Assembly: GCF_040409955.1 (NCBI RefSeq) | Contig: NZ_CP123384.1 | Location: 496,001-560,000 of the forward strand | Source of the DNA: Salipiger sp. H15 | Lineage (GTDB): Bacteria; Pseudomonadota; Alphaproteobacteria; Rhodobacterales; Rhodobacteraceae | Direction of reading: 5' to 3' | DNA: 64,000 nucleotides | In this document: positions 47,098 to 56,195 of the stretch, one piece after another | How positions within the stretch are numbered: the first letter of the stretch is position 1 | Layout: the number at the start of each line of letters is the position of its first letter | The notes under the pieces: generated by a model | What the model was told of the DNA's origin: nothing | What the model saw: the letters and a program-made list of their open reading frames with translations, nothing else | The model's database searches: none | Made by a program: the position numbers and the translations under genes

Positions 47098-48552
47098 TTG
47101 GAAATCGGACTGGATCTCGGCACGAGCTCGGTGATCGGCCTCCTGTGCGAGGCGGGCGTGCCCCGCGCCGAGGCGCGCCGGGCGCTCACCACCTCCTCGC
47201 CCATGCCCTACGCCTCCGAGCAGGACCCGGAGGACTGGTGGCAGGCCGCGCGCGCGGTGCTGGCCGAGCTGGTCGCCGGACTGCCCGAGGGCGAGCGGCA
47301 GGCGATCACCGCCATCGGCCTTTCCGGCCAGATGCACGGCGCGGTGCTGCTGGACCGCTCTGGCGCCGTGCTGCGCCCCGCCATGCTCTGGAACGACGGC
47401 CGCGCCCATGCCGAATGCGCCGCGCTGACCGAGGCCCTGCCCGAGATCGGCACGCTGGCGGGTGTGCCGCCCCTGCCCGGCTTCACCGCGCCGAAGCTGC
47501 TCTGGCTCTCCCGCCACGAGCCCCAGATCCACGCCCGCATCGCCCATGTCCTCCTGCCGAAGGACTACCTCGGCTACCGGCTGCACGGCGGCTACGTCAC
47601 CGATCCCTCGGACGCCGCCGGCACGCTCTGGTTCGACCAGTCCGCGCGTCGGTGGTCGGACGCGCTCTGCGCCATCTCGGCCACCGACCCGGACTGGCTT
47701 CCGCCGGTGCGGGACGGCGCGGAGGTGGCGGGGCTCATCCTGCCGCAGATCGCCGTCGGGCTGGGACTTTCGCCAAGGGTCCGAATCGTGATCGGCGGCG
47801 GCGATGCCGCGACGGGCGCGGTGGCGGTGGGCGCGGTGGAGGACGGCACGGGGCTGATCTCGCTCGGCACCTCGGGGCAGCTCCTGCTGGCCGGAAGCGC
47901 CTACCGGCCCAACCCCGGGGCCTTCGTGCATGCCTTCGCCCACACCCTGCCCGGCCGCTGGTACCAGATGGCGGCGATGCTGAATGGCGCGCGGCCGATG
48001 GCCTGGTTCGCCGGGGTCGCCGGGGCCGGGATCGGCGCGCTGCTCGAGGAGGCCGCAGCCGTCCCCGCCACCCGCGTGCCGCTCTTCCTGCCCTATCTCA
48101 CCGGCGAGCGCAGCCCGCACGGCGATCCGCACATCCGCGGCGGCTTCTTCGGGCTCGAGGACAGCACCACCCGCGCCGCGATGATGCGCGCGGTGGTCGA
48201 GGCGGTCGCCTTCTGCTTTGCCGACGCGGCCGAGAGCTTCGGCCCCGCCGCGCGCGGGCTCGCGCCCCTGCCGGTGCTCGGCGGCGGCGCGCAGAGCGAC
48301 CTGCTGCTGCAGGCGGTGGCGGATGCCAGCGGGCTCACCCTGTTCCGGCCCGACGGCGCGACAAGCGGCCCCTCGCTCGGCGCGGCGAAGCTTGCGGCGC
48401 TGGCGACCGGCACCCTGTCGCGGGGCGATCTCGACACGCGCCCCGAGGCGCGCGAGGTCTTTACCCCGCGCCCGGGAGGCGCCCTGCTGGAGAGGCTGGA
48501 GAAATGGCGCGCGCTCTACCGCGCGCTGAGGCCGCTGGCCGCGCCGCGCTGA
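47098..48552 (+). CDS. xylB: Xylulokinase
   Basis: FGGY-family kinase, 484 aa; D-xylulose to xylulose 5-phosphate, which feeds the pentose phosphate pathway through Rpe. IGLDLGTSS opens the protein; GLSGQMHGAVLLD, LWNDGRAHAEC, LPKDYLGYRLHG, TDPSDAAGT and SLGTSGQLL follow XylB. The start is TTG 47098, chosen because GGGAGGAGG lies eight bases upstream and IGLDLGTSS must be N-terminal. It follows an importer of a different type, with no xylose isomerase or sugar transporter nearby, so the in vivo substrate is open. Confidence 0.88.
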   Translation: MEIGLDLGTSSVIGLLCEAGVPRAEARRALTTSSPMPYASEQDPEDWWQAARAVLAELVAGLPEGERQAITAIGLSGQMHGAVLLDRSGAVLRPAMLWNDGRAHAECAALTEALPEIGTLAGVPPLPGFTAPKLLWLSRHEPQIHARIAHVLLPKDYLGYRLHGGYVTDPSDAAGTLWFDQSARRWSDALCAISATDPDWLPPVRDGAEVAGLILPQIAVGLGLSPRVRIVIGGGDAATGAVAVGAVEDGTGLISLGTSGQLLLAGSAYRPNPGAFVHAFAHTLPGRWYQMAAMLNGARPMAWFAGVAGAGIGALLEEAAAVPATRVPLFLPYLTGERSPHGDPHIRGGFFGLEDSTTRAAMMRAVVEAVAFCFADAAESFGPAARGLAPLPVLGGGAQSDLLLQAVADASGLTLFRPDGATSGPSLGAAKLAALATGTLSRGDLDTRPEAREVFTPRPGGALLERLEKWRALYRALRPLAAPR

Positions 48553-49011
48553 TCAGGCGCGCTTCAGCCGGTCCTCGACCGACTGCGCGTAATCGGCCAT
48601 GCGCACGCGGAACTTCTTCTCGAGATTGGCACGCGCCAGCTTCAGCGACTGCACCATGAGCCGGGCCGAGAGCGTCCGCGGCTTCAGCTCGAGCATCATG
48701 GCGATGCGCGTGCGGCTGCGCGACAGGGCGACGAACTCGATCCGCGTCAGCACCTCGAGCCCGTCGGTCAGGCTGCGGTAGACCAGCAGGTTCGGCGCAT
48801 CCTCCTCGATCAGCGTGATCTCGGCCGCGCGCGCCCTGCCGCGGAAGGTGAAGACCGCGTGCCAGGCATGGCTGCCCGCGCCCGCCGGGTCACCCCGCCG
48901 CAACTCGATCCCGCGCCGCATGATCTGCCGCTCGAGATGCTCGAAATTGGTCGCCTCCGCGTAGACCCGCTCGACCGGGACCTCGATGTCTTCCTTGGTG
49001 GAGATTTCCAT
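48553..49011 (-). CDS. SRPBCC-fold protein
   Basis: 152 aa; N-terminus MEISTKEDIEVPVERVYAEA is the usual start of polyketide-cyclase/START-like proteins. A hydrophobic-ligand pocket is expected, but no function is known. Its stop directly abuts the xylB stop. Transcribed behind nudC, 48 bp away. Confidence 0.8.
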   Translation of the reverse strand: MEISTKEDIEVPVERVYAEATNFEHLERQIMRRGIELRRGDPAGAGSHAWHAVFTFRGRARAAEITLIEEDAPNLLVYRSLTDGLEVLTRIEFVALSRSRTRIAMMLELKPRTLSARLMVQSLKLARANLEKKFRVRMADYAQSVEDRLKRA

Positions 49012-49059
49012 CGCCTGCCTCGTTCACCCTATCGTCACTCGTTACCGGCGCATCATGTC

Positions 49060-50031
49060 CTAATCGAGGCGGTCCGCAAGCCAGTTGCGCAGCAGGTGGT
49101 TGGCGATCGAGCCGCGGCGGGCGGGCACGATCCCCGGCTCGAGCCCGGCGAAGGCATCGGCGAGCCGCTCGCGGCTGACCCATTGCGCATGCTCGATCTC
49201 GACCGGGTCGATGGTGATCTCCTCGCTCAGCGCCTCGCCGCGGCAGCCGAGCATCAGCGAGGCCGGCCAGGGCCAGGGCTGGCTGCTGAGCATCGCGACC
49301 CGCCCGACCTCGACCCCGGTCTCCTCCTTCACCTCGCGGCGCACCGCCGCCTCGACCGTCTCGCCGGGCTCGATGAAGCCGGCAAGGCAGGAATACATGC
49401 CCTCCGGCCAGCCCGGCGAGCGGCCAAGCAGGCAGGCGTTGCCGCGGGTGATCAGCATGATGACCACCGGGTCGGTGCGCGGGAAATGCTGCCCGCCGCA
49501 GGCGCGGCAGACCCGCTGCCAGCCCGCCTGCGTCACCTCCGAGACCTGTCCGCAGCGCGAGCAGAAGCCATGCGTGTCGTGCCAGCCGAGGATCGCCTTG
49601 GCGGTGGCCGCCAGTTCGGCATCGCGCGGGTTGAGCGCGACGAGCAACGTGCGCAGCTCGACGAAACGCGCCTCCGAGGGCGCGTCCGGGTGGGTCTGCA
49701 CGCTCTGGTCGACGAAGCCTTCCTGCTGCGGTGCGTCGGGCTCCCAGGCCGAGATGTCATAGGCCAGCACCACCTCGCCTTCCTCGCGCCCGAGCAGCAC
49801 CGGCCGCGCCCGCGCCGCGCCGAGCAGCGGGTGGCCCAGCGGCAGGCGCAGGAGCTCGGCGCGCCCCTCGCCGGGCGCCTCGTCGGCGACCAGCGGCTTG
49901 CCGCGCCAGAACACCACGCCGCGCGCACCGGGGCGCTGCATCAGCGCCGCGAGACCGGGAATGTCGCCGCGCAGCTCCGCCGCCCGGTCGAGCCCCGATC
50001 CGCCGAATGTCACCTCTTCCGCCTGCCGCAT
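49060..50031 (-). CDS. nudC: NADH pyrophosphatase (NudC type)
   Basis: Nudix hydrolase that cleaves NAD(H) and can decap NAD-RNA. 323 aa. Zinc ribbon (FCSRCGQ...CRACGGQHFPR) then a Nudix box GFIEPGETVEAAVRREVKEE and the NudC-type SQPWPWPASLM. ATG 50031 has a perfect AGGAGG six bases upstream; an in-frame ATG 22 codons earlier has none. Confidence 0.93.
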   Translation of the reverse strand: MRQAEEVTFGGSGLDRAAELRGDIPGLAALMQRPGARGVVFWRGKPLVADEAPGEGRAELLRLPLGHPLLGAARARPVLLGREEGEVVLAYDISAWEPDAPQQEGFVDQSVQTHPDAPSEARFVELRTLLVALNPRDAELAATAKAILGWHDTHGFCSRCGQVSEVTQAGWQRVCRACGGQHFPRTDPVVIMLITRGNACLLGRSPGWPEGMYSCLAGFIEPGETVEAAVRREVKEETGVEVGRVAMLSSQPWPWPASLMLGCRGEALSEEITIDPVEIEHAQWVSRERLADAFAGLEPGIVPARRGSIANHLLRNWLADRLD

Positions 50032-50141
50032 GCCGTGCCTCCTGATGGGTGCGCAAGCCATGGCACGCACTGCGGAAAGTGGCAACCGGTGCGCCACGGC
50101 GCCCCGCCCCGGCGCGGCGCGGACCCGATCGGCGCAAGGGC

Positions 50142-50228
50142 GAGGGGCGCTGCCCCTCGCGCTCCCCGGCGTATTTGGAAAGAGAAGAAGCAGGCAGCCT
50201 CCCGTTCTTCTCTTTGCAAATACGCACT
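50142..50228. repeat. Dispersed repeat, head-to-head pair (copies D1, D2) with hairpin
   Basis: Hairpin GAGGGGC-GCT-GCCCCTC (50142-50158), then a minus copy (50168-50190) facing a plus copy (50205-50228): ~22-bp stem with 14-nt loop. It lies in the 353-bp gap between the divergent nudC and cpdB genes, so it cannot be just a terminator for both. No other element is seen in the gap. Confidence 0.88.
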
Positions 50229-50384
50229 GGGGCCCCGCCCCGGGCGCCGCAGGCGCGCTGCACAGCGCTGCGGCGGTTGCCGTTTGGTCATCCAGCCGCG
50301 CGGAACTCCGCGGGACGGGAGCGTTGCAAGACTGTCTTGAAGCTGCACTATTCCCGGCAGCGATTTCGCATGAAGGAGAGCATG

Positions 50385-52358
50385 ATGCGCACGCGTTCCG
50401 AAACCCCGATCAGCCGCCGCAGATTCCTCGCCGGCAGCGCCGCCACCGGCGCGCTGATCGTGCTGCACCCCTATTCCGCCCGCGCCGCGGCCAATCAGGC
50501 GCACCTGCGCATCATGGAAACCACCGACCTGCACGTGCACGTCTTCCCCTACGACTACTACGCCGACAAGCCGGTCGACACCGTGGGCCTCGCGCGCACC
50601 GCCTCGATCATCGAGAGCATCCGGGCCGAGGCGACCAACACGCTGCTGGTCGACAACGGCGACTTCCTGCAGGGCAACCCGCTGGGCGACTACATCGCCT
50701 ACGAGCGCGGCATGAAGGACGGCGACATGCACCCCGTCATCACCGCGATGAACACGCTCGGCTACGACGCGGGCACCATCGGCAACCACGAATTCAACTA
50801 CGGGCTCGGCTTCCTCGAGAAATCCGCTGCGGGCGCGAACTTCCCGATCGTGCTGGCCAACATCGCTAAGACGCAGGGCGCGACCCCGCGCGAGGACGAG
50901 ACGCTGTTCAAGCCCTACGTGATCCTCGACCGCGAGATCACTGACGGCGCCGGCAACACCCACCCCATTCGCGTCGGCATCATCGGCTTCACCCCGCCGC
51001 AGGTGATGAACTGGGACCGCAAGCACCTCGAGGGCAACGTGATGGCCCGCGACATCGTCACCACCGCCGAGGCCTTCGTGCCGCAGATGAAGGAAGAGGG
51101 CGCCGAGATCATCATCGCGCTGTCGCATTCCGGCATCGGCGCGGCGCAGCGCGCGGACGGGATGGAGAACGCCTCGGTGCCGCTGGCCGCGGTCGAGGGC
51201 ATCGACGCGCTGGTGACCGGGCACAGCCACCTCGTCTTCCCCTCCGCCGATTACGACGGGCAGGAGGCGATCGACCTCACCGCCGGCACGATCCATGGCA
51301 AGCCCGCGGTCATGGGCGGGTTCTGGGGCTCGCACATGGGGCTCATCGACCTGCTGCTCGAGCGTGACGGCAACGAATGGCGCGTGGTCTCCACCACCTC
51401 CGAGGCGCGGCCGATCTACCAGCGCGGCGAGGACCGCTCGATCACCGCGCTGGTCGGGGATGACGAGGAGGTGCTCGCCTCGATCCGCCCCGAGCACGAG
51501 GCCACGCTCGACTACGTGCGCCGCGCCGTGGGCGAGACCTCGGCGCCGCTCTATTCCTACTTCGCGCTAGTGGCCGACGATCCCTCGGTGCAGATCGTGT
51601 CGATCGCGCAGAGCTGGTACATCGCGCAGATGCTGAAGGGCACCGAGCACGAGGGGCTGCCGATCCTCTCGGCGGCGGCGCCGTTCAAGGCGGGCGGCCG
51701 CGGCGGGCCGGAGTATTACACCGACGTGCCGGCGGGCCCGGTGGCGATCAAGAACGTCGCCGACCTCTACCTCTATCCCAACACAGTGCGCGCGGTGAAG
51801 GTGACCGGCGCGCAGCTCAAGGGCTGGCTCGAGCGGTCGGCGGGCATGTTCAACCAGATCACGCCCGGCAGCACCGATGCAGCGCTGCTCAACACCGACT
51901 TCCCGAGCTACAACTTCGACGTGATCGACGGGGTGACCTACCGGATCGATCTGTCGCAGCCGGCGATGTTCGACCGCGACGGCAACGTGGTGAACGAGGG
52001 CACGAACCGGATCGTCGACCTTGCCTTCGACGGCAAACCGGTCGACCCCGCCGCCGAGTTCATCATCGCCACCAACAACTACCGTGCCTCGGGCGGCGGC
52101 AGCTTCCCCGGCACCGGCGACACCATCGTCTTCGAGGCGCCGGACACCAACCGCGACGTCATCGTGCGCTACATCGTCGAGCAGGGCACCATCAACCCGA
52201 GCGCCGACGGCAACTGGAGCTTCGCGCCGATGGAGGGCACCACGGTTCTCTTCGAGACCGGACCCAAGGCGCGCGACTACCTGCAGAGCGTCGCGCTCGA
52301 CATCGAGGATGCGGGCGACACCGCCGAGGGCTACGCGCAGTTCCGCATCAAGCTCTGA
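50385..52358 (+). CDS. cpdB: 2',3'-cyclic-nucleotide phosphodiesterase / 3'-nucleotidase
   Basis: Periplasmic, exported by the Tat pathway: [17 protein letters not shown] near residue 10. 657 aa. Metallophosphatase domain with [36 protein letters not shown] and [11 protein letters not shown]; 5'-nucleotidase C-terminal domain from about 380. The start at 50385 is six bases from AAGGAG; ATGs at 50382 and 50370 also fit. Confidence 0.9.
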   Translation: MRTRSETPISRRRFLAGSAATGALIVLHPYSARAAANQAHLRIMETTDLHVHVFPYDYYADKPVDTVGLARTASIIESIRAEATNTLLVDNGDFLQGNPLGDYIAYERGMKDGDMHPVITAMNTLGYDAGTIGNHEFNYGLGFLEKSAAGANFPIVLANIAKTQGATPREDETLFKPYVILDREITDGAGNTHPIRVGIIGFTPPQVMNWDRKHLEGNVMARDIVTTAEAFVPQMKEEGAEIIIALSHSGIGAAQRADGMENASVPLAAVEGIDALVTGHSHLVFPSADYDGQEAIDLTAGTIHGKPAVMGGFWGSHMGLIDLLLERDGNEWRVVSTTSEARPIYQRGEDRSITALVGDDEEVLASIRPEHEATLDYVRRAVGETSAPLYSYFALVADDPSVQIVSIAQSWYIAQMLKGTEHEGLPILSAAAPFKAGGRGGPEYYTDVPAGPVAIKNVADLYLYPNTVRAVKVTGAQLKGWLERSAGMFNQITPGSTDAALLNTDFPSYNFDVIDGVTYRIDLSQPAMFDRDGNVVNEGTNRIVDLAFDGKPVDPAAEFIIATNNYRASGGGSFPGTGDTIVFEAPDTNRDVIVRYIVEQGTINPSADGNWSFAPMEGTTVLFETGPKARDYLQSVALDIEDAGDTAEGYAQFRIKL

Positions 52359-52402
52359 ACCACCGGAGGGGGCGCCTTGCCGCGCTCCCTTTCCATGCCG
52401 CC

Positions 52403-53017
52403 ATGCCCTGCCGCTACCTCACCCACCCGCAGATCGTCGTCGACCCGGCGCGCGAGGTGCCGCGCTGGCACCTCAGCGACACGGGCAGGACGAGGGTCGC
52501 CGCGCTGGCCGCCAGCGGCGCGCTGCGCGGCACCACGCGGATCGTCTCCTCGGATGAGACCAAGGCGCTCGAGACGGCCCGGCCGCTGGCCGAGGCGCTC
52601 GGCCTTTCCGTCGAGGTCCGCCCCGCCCTGCACGAGAACGACCGCAGCGCCACCGGCTTCCTGCCGCCGCCCGAGTTCGAAGCCGTGGCGAGCCGCTTCT
52701 TCGCCGAGCCGGAGACTTCCGTGCGCGGTTGGGAGCGCGCCGTCGACGCGCAGGCGCGCATCCTCTCCGAAGTGGCCGCCTGCCTTGACGGGCCCGCGCA
52801 GGGCGACGTGCTCTTCGTCGGTCACGGCGGGGTCGGCACGCTGCTCTGGTGCGCGCTCGCCGGCACGCCGATCAGCCGGGCGCATGACCAGGGGCCGGGC
52901 GGCGGCAATCACTTCGCCTTCACCTGGACGCCGCGCGCCGTGCTGTCACCCTGGCAGCCGATGGAATCGCTCAGCGCCGGACCACCCCGCCCTCGACCAG
53001 CTCGTAATGGCGGATGA
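52403..53017 (+). CDS. Histidine-phosphatase-fold protein lacking the RHG motif
   Basis: 204 aa. The phosphoglycerate-mutase fold is recognised from YLTHPQI at the start, WHLSDTGRTRV, IVSSDETKALETARPLAEAL and VLFVGHGGVGTLLW. The usual N-terminal RHGE is replaced by LTHPQ, keeping His but not Arg-Gly, so catalysis may differ. The 3' end overlaps the convergent monooxygenase-fold gene by 47 bp. Confidence 0.8.
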   Translation: MPCRYLTHPQIVVDPAREVPRWHLSDTGRTRVAALAASGALRGTTRIVSSDETKALETARPLAEALGLSVEVRPALHENDRSATGFLPPPEFEAVASRFFAEPETSVRGWERAVDAQARILSEVAACLDGPAQGDVLFVGHGGVGTLLWCALAGTPISRAHDQGPGGGNHFAFTWTPRAVLSPWQPMESLSAGPPRPRPARNGG

Positions 53018-53282
53018 GGCGGCTCTCGACCAGGTCCTCCTCGGCCGGATCCACGTAGGGGCGGGAATAGTCCTCGTCGACGAAGGCCTTCAGCGAGGCG
53101 AGATCGCGCCAGACCATGATCACCGAGAACTCGCGCGGGCTCTCCGGCCGCGCCGCCCCCGGCAGCACCTCGACGATTCCCTCCGTGCGGCGCAGCAGCG
53201 GGATCGCGACATTGTGGAAGAACTCGGCGAATTCCTCTTCCTTGCCCGGCCGGGTCACGACCTGGAAGACGCGCATGATCAT
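52971..53282 (-). CDS. Antibiotic-biosynthesis-monooxygenase-fold (ABM) protein
   Basis: 103 aa dimeric ferredoxin-like fold: MRVFQVVTRPGKEEEFAEFF, then FSVIMVWRDLASLKAFV. Such proteins act as small oxygenases or heme-binding factors; no specific role can be given. GGAGGG precedes the ATG. Alternative start 53276. Confidence 0.75.
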   Translation of the reverse strand: MIMRVFQVVTRPGKEEEFAEFFHNVAIPLLRRTEGIVEVLPGAARPESPREFSVIMVWRDLASLKAFVDEDYSRPYVDPAEEDLVESRLIRHYELVEGGVVRR

Positions 53283-53420
53283 CGAACCACCCTCCTGATT
53301 TCACGAGGTTTCCGGGGTGTCTGACTGCCTCAAGGGAGCGCATGATAGCATGAAATGACCGTCTCGACATTCCCCGCCGCGACAGGTCACATGGCGCCTC
53401 ACAGCACCGAGAGACCCGCC

Positions 53421-54107
53421 ATGACCCAGATCCTTCCCTTTGCCGCCGTAATCTTCGACCTCGACGGCACGCTGGTGGACAGCGAGCGCGTGGCGCTCGA
53501 GGCCGGGCGGCGCGCCTTCCTGCGCTTCGGCGTCGCCGTCGCGCCGGGCTTTCTCGAGGGGCTGATCGGCCGCGACCGCAACGCCGTCGCCGAGGCCCTG
53601 CGCGAGAGCTACGGCGCGCTCGACCAGCCGGCGCTGGTGCAGGCGATCCGCGAGGAGAGCATCGCCCTGCGCGAGGCCGAGGGCCTGCCGCTGAAGCCGG
53701 GGGCGGTGCTGCTCGTCGAGGAGATCGCCGCGCTTGGCCTGCCGATGGCGGTCGCCACCAGTTCCGGCGCGGTGGAGGCCGAGCGCAAGCTCACCCTCGC
53801 CGGGCTGCGGGCGCATTTCGCCGCGGTCATCGCCTTCGACCACGTGGAGAACCCCAAGCCCGCGCCCGACCCCTACCTGCTGGCGGCCGAGGCACTCGGC
53901 CGGGCGCCCGAGACCTGCCTCGCCTTCGAGGACAGCGACACCGGCGCCGCCAGCGCCCGCGCGGCGGGGATGCGGGTGGTGCAGGTGCCCGACATGCTGG
54001 CAAGCGACGGGCTGCACGCCCACCACCTCGCCGCCACGCTGATCGAGGGCGCGCTGGCCGCGGGGCTGCCGCTGCGCCTAGATTTTGATCATTCGGTCAA
54101 AATGTAG
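53421..54107 (+). CDS. HAD-superfamily hydrolase (beta-phosphoglucomutase-like)
   Basis: 228 aa. Motif I VIFDLDGTLVDSERVA, motif II AVATSSGAVEAERK, motif III/IV ENPKPAPDPYLLAAEALG and CLAFEDSDTGAASA. The subfamily includes sugar phosphatases and beta-phosphoglucomutases; substrate unknown. A RutR-like palindrome lies inside its last codons. Confidence 0.82.
   Translation: MTQILPFAAVIFDLDGTLVDSERVALEAGRRAFLRFGVAVAPGFLEGLIGRDRNAVAEALRESYGALDQPALVQAIREESIALREAEGLPLKPGAVLLVEEIAALGLPMAVATSSGAVEAERKLTLAGLRAHFAAVIAFDHVENPKPAPDPYLLAAEALGRAPETCLAFEDSDTGAASARAAGMRVVQVPDMLASDGLHAHHLAATLIEGALAAGLPLRLDFDHSVKM
54082..54103. promoter_or_regulatory. RutR-like palindrome before the NMT1-type importer
   Basis: ATTTTGA-N8-TCAAAAT; core TTGATCATTCGGTCAA agrees with TTGACCA-NN-TGGTCAA of RutR at 12 of 14 defined bases, with identical spacing. 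It lies 136 bp upstream of the binding-protein gene, at the end of the HAD gene. Confidence 0.45.
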
Positions 54108-54238
54108 CAGCCACGCCGGGGCGCTTCGCCCGATCAAGCCTTTCCTCCGCCGCTTTTCCGGTCAAGATCGCCGCAACGCGTGAGAAACACGCCGGAAAAC
54201 ATGGCGGGTCTCCCGCCGCAACACGGAGGAAGACCACG

Positions 54239-55243
54239 ATGACCCCCCGCGCCTTCGCGCTGGCCGCAGGCCTCATGGCCGCAGCTGCCGCCGCCCAAGC
54301 AGAAACCGCCCTGCCCTTCGCGCTCGACTGGAAATTCGAGGGCCCCGCGGCGCCCTATTTCGTCGCCATCGACAAGGGCTACTTCTCGGAGGCCGGCCTC
54401 GCGGTGGAAGTGACCGCCGGCTCGGGCTCGCTCGACGCCATTCCCAAGGTCGCCACCGGCGCCTTCCCCGTGGGCTTTGCCGACATCAACTCGCTGATCA
54501 AGTTCCTCGACCAGAACCCCGGCGCGCCGGTCACCGCCGTGATGATGATCTACGACAAGCCGCCCTTCGCCATCATCGGCCGCAAGTCGCTGGGCGTCGA
54601 GGCGCCGAAGGATCTCGAGGGCAAGGTGCTGGGCGCGCCGCCGCCCGATGGCGCCTGGGCGCAGTTCCCAATCTTCGCCGCCGAGAACGGGCTCGACACC
54701 TCGAAGATCACCATCGAGCCCGTCGGCTTCCCGACCCGCGAGCCGATGCTGGCCGAGGGCAAGGTGGCGGCGATCACCGGCTTCTCCTTCACCTCCTACC
54801 TCAACACCGCGCGGCTCGGCGTCGACGAGGCCGACATCTCGACCATCCTGATGGCCGATTACGGCGTCGACCTCTACGGCAACGCGATCATCGTCAACAC
54901 CGACTGGGCCGCCGCCAACGAGGAGCTGCTGAAGGGTTTCCTCGCCGCCGTCGCCGCGGGCTGGAAGGAGGCCGCCGCCGATCCGGCTGCCGCGGTCGAA
55001 AGCCTGATGTCGCGCAACCCCGCCTCGGATGCCGAGCTGGAGACCCGCCGGCTCGAGCTGGCGCTCGACGCCAATGTGATCACCGACTGGACAAAGGCGA
55101 ACGGCTTCGGCCCGATCGACGACGCGCGCATGGCAAGCTCGCTCGAGCAGATCAAGCTGACCTACGAGTTCCAGCACGAGCCCGACGCGGCGCTCTACTT
55201 CACCGGCGCCTACCTGCCCGAGGGCGGCTTCCCGCTCGAGTGA
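54239..55243 (+). CDS. NMT1/THI5-like ABC substrate-binding protein
   Basis: 334 aa, signal peptide about 1-21 (AAAAAAQAE). PFALDWKFEGPAAPYFVAIDKGYF is the NMT1/THI5 signature (in two parts: ALDWKFEGPAAPYFVA, IDKGYFSEAGL). This family binds pyrimidine-like or sulfonate compounds. No TPP or FMN riboswitch is visible upstream. The RutR-like site favours a nucleobase or pyrimidine cargo, but that is inference. GGAGGA precedes the ATG. Confidence 0.85.
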   Translation: MTPRAFALAAGLMAAAAAAQAETALPFALDWKFEGPAAPYFVAIDKGYFSEAGLAVEVTAGSGSLDAIPKVATGAFPVGFADINSLIKFLDQNPGAPVTAVMMIYDKPPFAIIGRKSLGVEAPKDLEGKVLGAPPPDGAWAQFPIFAAENGLDTSKITIEPVGFPTREPMLAEGKVAAITGFSFTSYLNTARLGVDEADISTILMADYGVDLYGNAIIVNTDWAAANEELLKGFLAAVAAGWKEAAADPAAAVESLMSRNPASDAELETRRLELALDANVITDWTKANGFGPIDDARMASSLEQIKLTYEFQHEPDAALYFTGAYLPEGGFPLE

Positions 55244-55306
55244 CCGCCTGACCACCGACACGCGCAGGGGCGGCCCGCCCGCCCCGCGCGCCATTCAGGG
55301 CAAGAC

Positions 55307-56104
55307 ATGACGAACCTCATCGAGATCAAGGGCGTGCGCCACGCCTACAAGACCGCGCTTGGCCCGCTGCCGGTGCTGGACGGGCTGGAGCTGTCCGTGC
55401 CCGAGGGCGGCTTCGTCGCCGTCGTCGGCCCCTCGGGCTGCGGCAAGTCCACGCTGACCAAGCTGGTCGCCGGGCTGCTGAAGCCCGACGAGGGCGAGGT
55501 CTGGCTGCACGGCGAGAAGGTGAAGACCCCGCGCTCGACCGTCGGCATGGCCTTCCAGAACCCGGTGATGCTGGAATGGCGCTCGATCCTCCGGAACGTC
55601 ATGCTGCCGCTCGAGATCGTGCCCACCAAGCTCAGCCGGAAGCAGCAGGAAGAGCGCGCCCGCTACCTGCTCGCCCTCGTCGGGCTCGAGGGATTCGAGG
55701 ACAAGCGCCCCTCCGAACTGTCGGGCGGCATGCGCCAGCGCGCTTCGCTCTGCCGGGCGCTGGTGCACAGCCCCGAGGTGCTGATCCTCGACGAGCCCTT
55801 CGGCGCGCTCGACGCCTTCACCCGCGAGGACCTCTGGCAGACCCTGCACCAGGTGAAGCAGAAGGAGCCGTTCACCGGCGTGCTGATCACCCATGACCTG
55901 CGCGAGTCGATCTACCTCGCCGACCAGGTCGTGGTGCTCTCGGGGCGCCCGGCCCGCACCCAGTTCACCCTCGATACCGGCACCACCGGCGCGCGCGACA
56001 TCGCGCATCTCTACACGCCCGAGGCCGCCGAGATGCTCGCCACCCTGCGCCACCAGATCGAGATCGCCCAGGGCCGCGCCCCCGCCGAGACGGCGCCCGC
56101 CTGA
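55307..56104 (+). CDS. ABC importer ATPase (SsuB/TauB/ThiZ class)
   Basis: 265 aa. Walker A VGPSGCGKSTL, Q-loop MAFQNPVMLEW, signature ELSGGMRQRASL, Walker B VLILDEPFGALDA, H-loop LITHDLRESIYL. Partner of the binding protein 63 bp upstream and the permease 91 bp downstream. Confidence 0.92.
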   Translation: MTNLIEIKGVRHAYKTALGPLPVLDGLELSVPEGGFVAVVGPSGCGKSTLTKLVAGLLKPDEGEVWLHGEKVKTPRSTVGMAFQNPVMLEWRSILRNVMLPLEIVPTKLSRKQQEERARYLLALVGLEGFEDKRPSELSGGMRQRASLCRALVHSPEVLILDEPFGALDAFTREDLWQTLHQVKQKEPFTGVLITHDLRESIYLADQVVVLSGRPARTQFTLDTGTTGARDIAHLYTPEAAEMLATLRHQIEIAQGRAPAETAPA

Positions 56105-56116
56105 TGCGACCTGCCG

Positions 56117-56140
56117 CTTCTTCTCTTTCCAAATACGCAC
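56117..56140 (+). repeat. Dispersed repeat, copy E
   Basis: CTTCTTCTCTTTCC then AAATACGCAC, without the companion hairpin. It lies inside the importer operon, between ATPase and permease genes, so it is transcribed. Confidence 0.8.
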
Positions 56141-56195
56141 ATCCCGCCGCCGAAACCCGCGCCCCCGCCGGTCAGGCCGCGCAGCGGAGCCAGAC

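Noticed and set aside
54108..54238. Possible TPP or FMN riboswitch before the NMT1/THI5-type binding protein
   Set aside because: Neither the CTGAGA and ACCTGATC-type TPP motifs nor FMN-element motifs are present in the leader.
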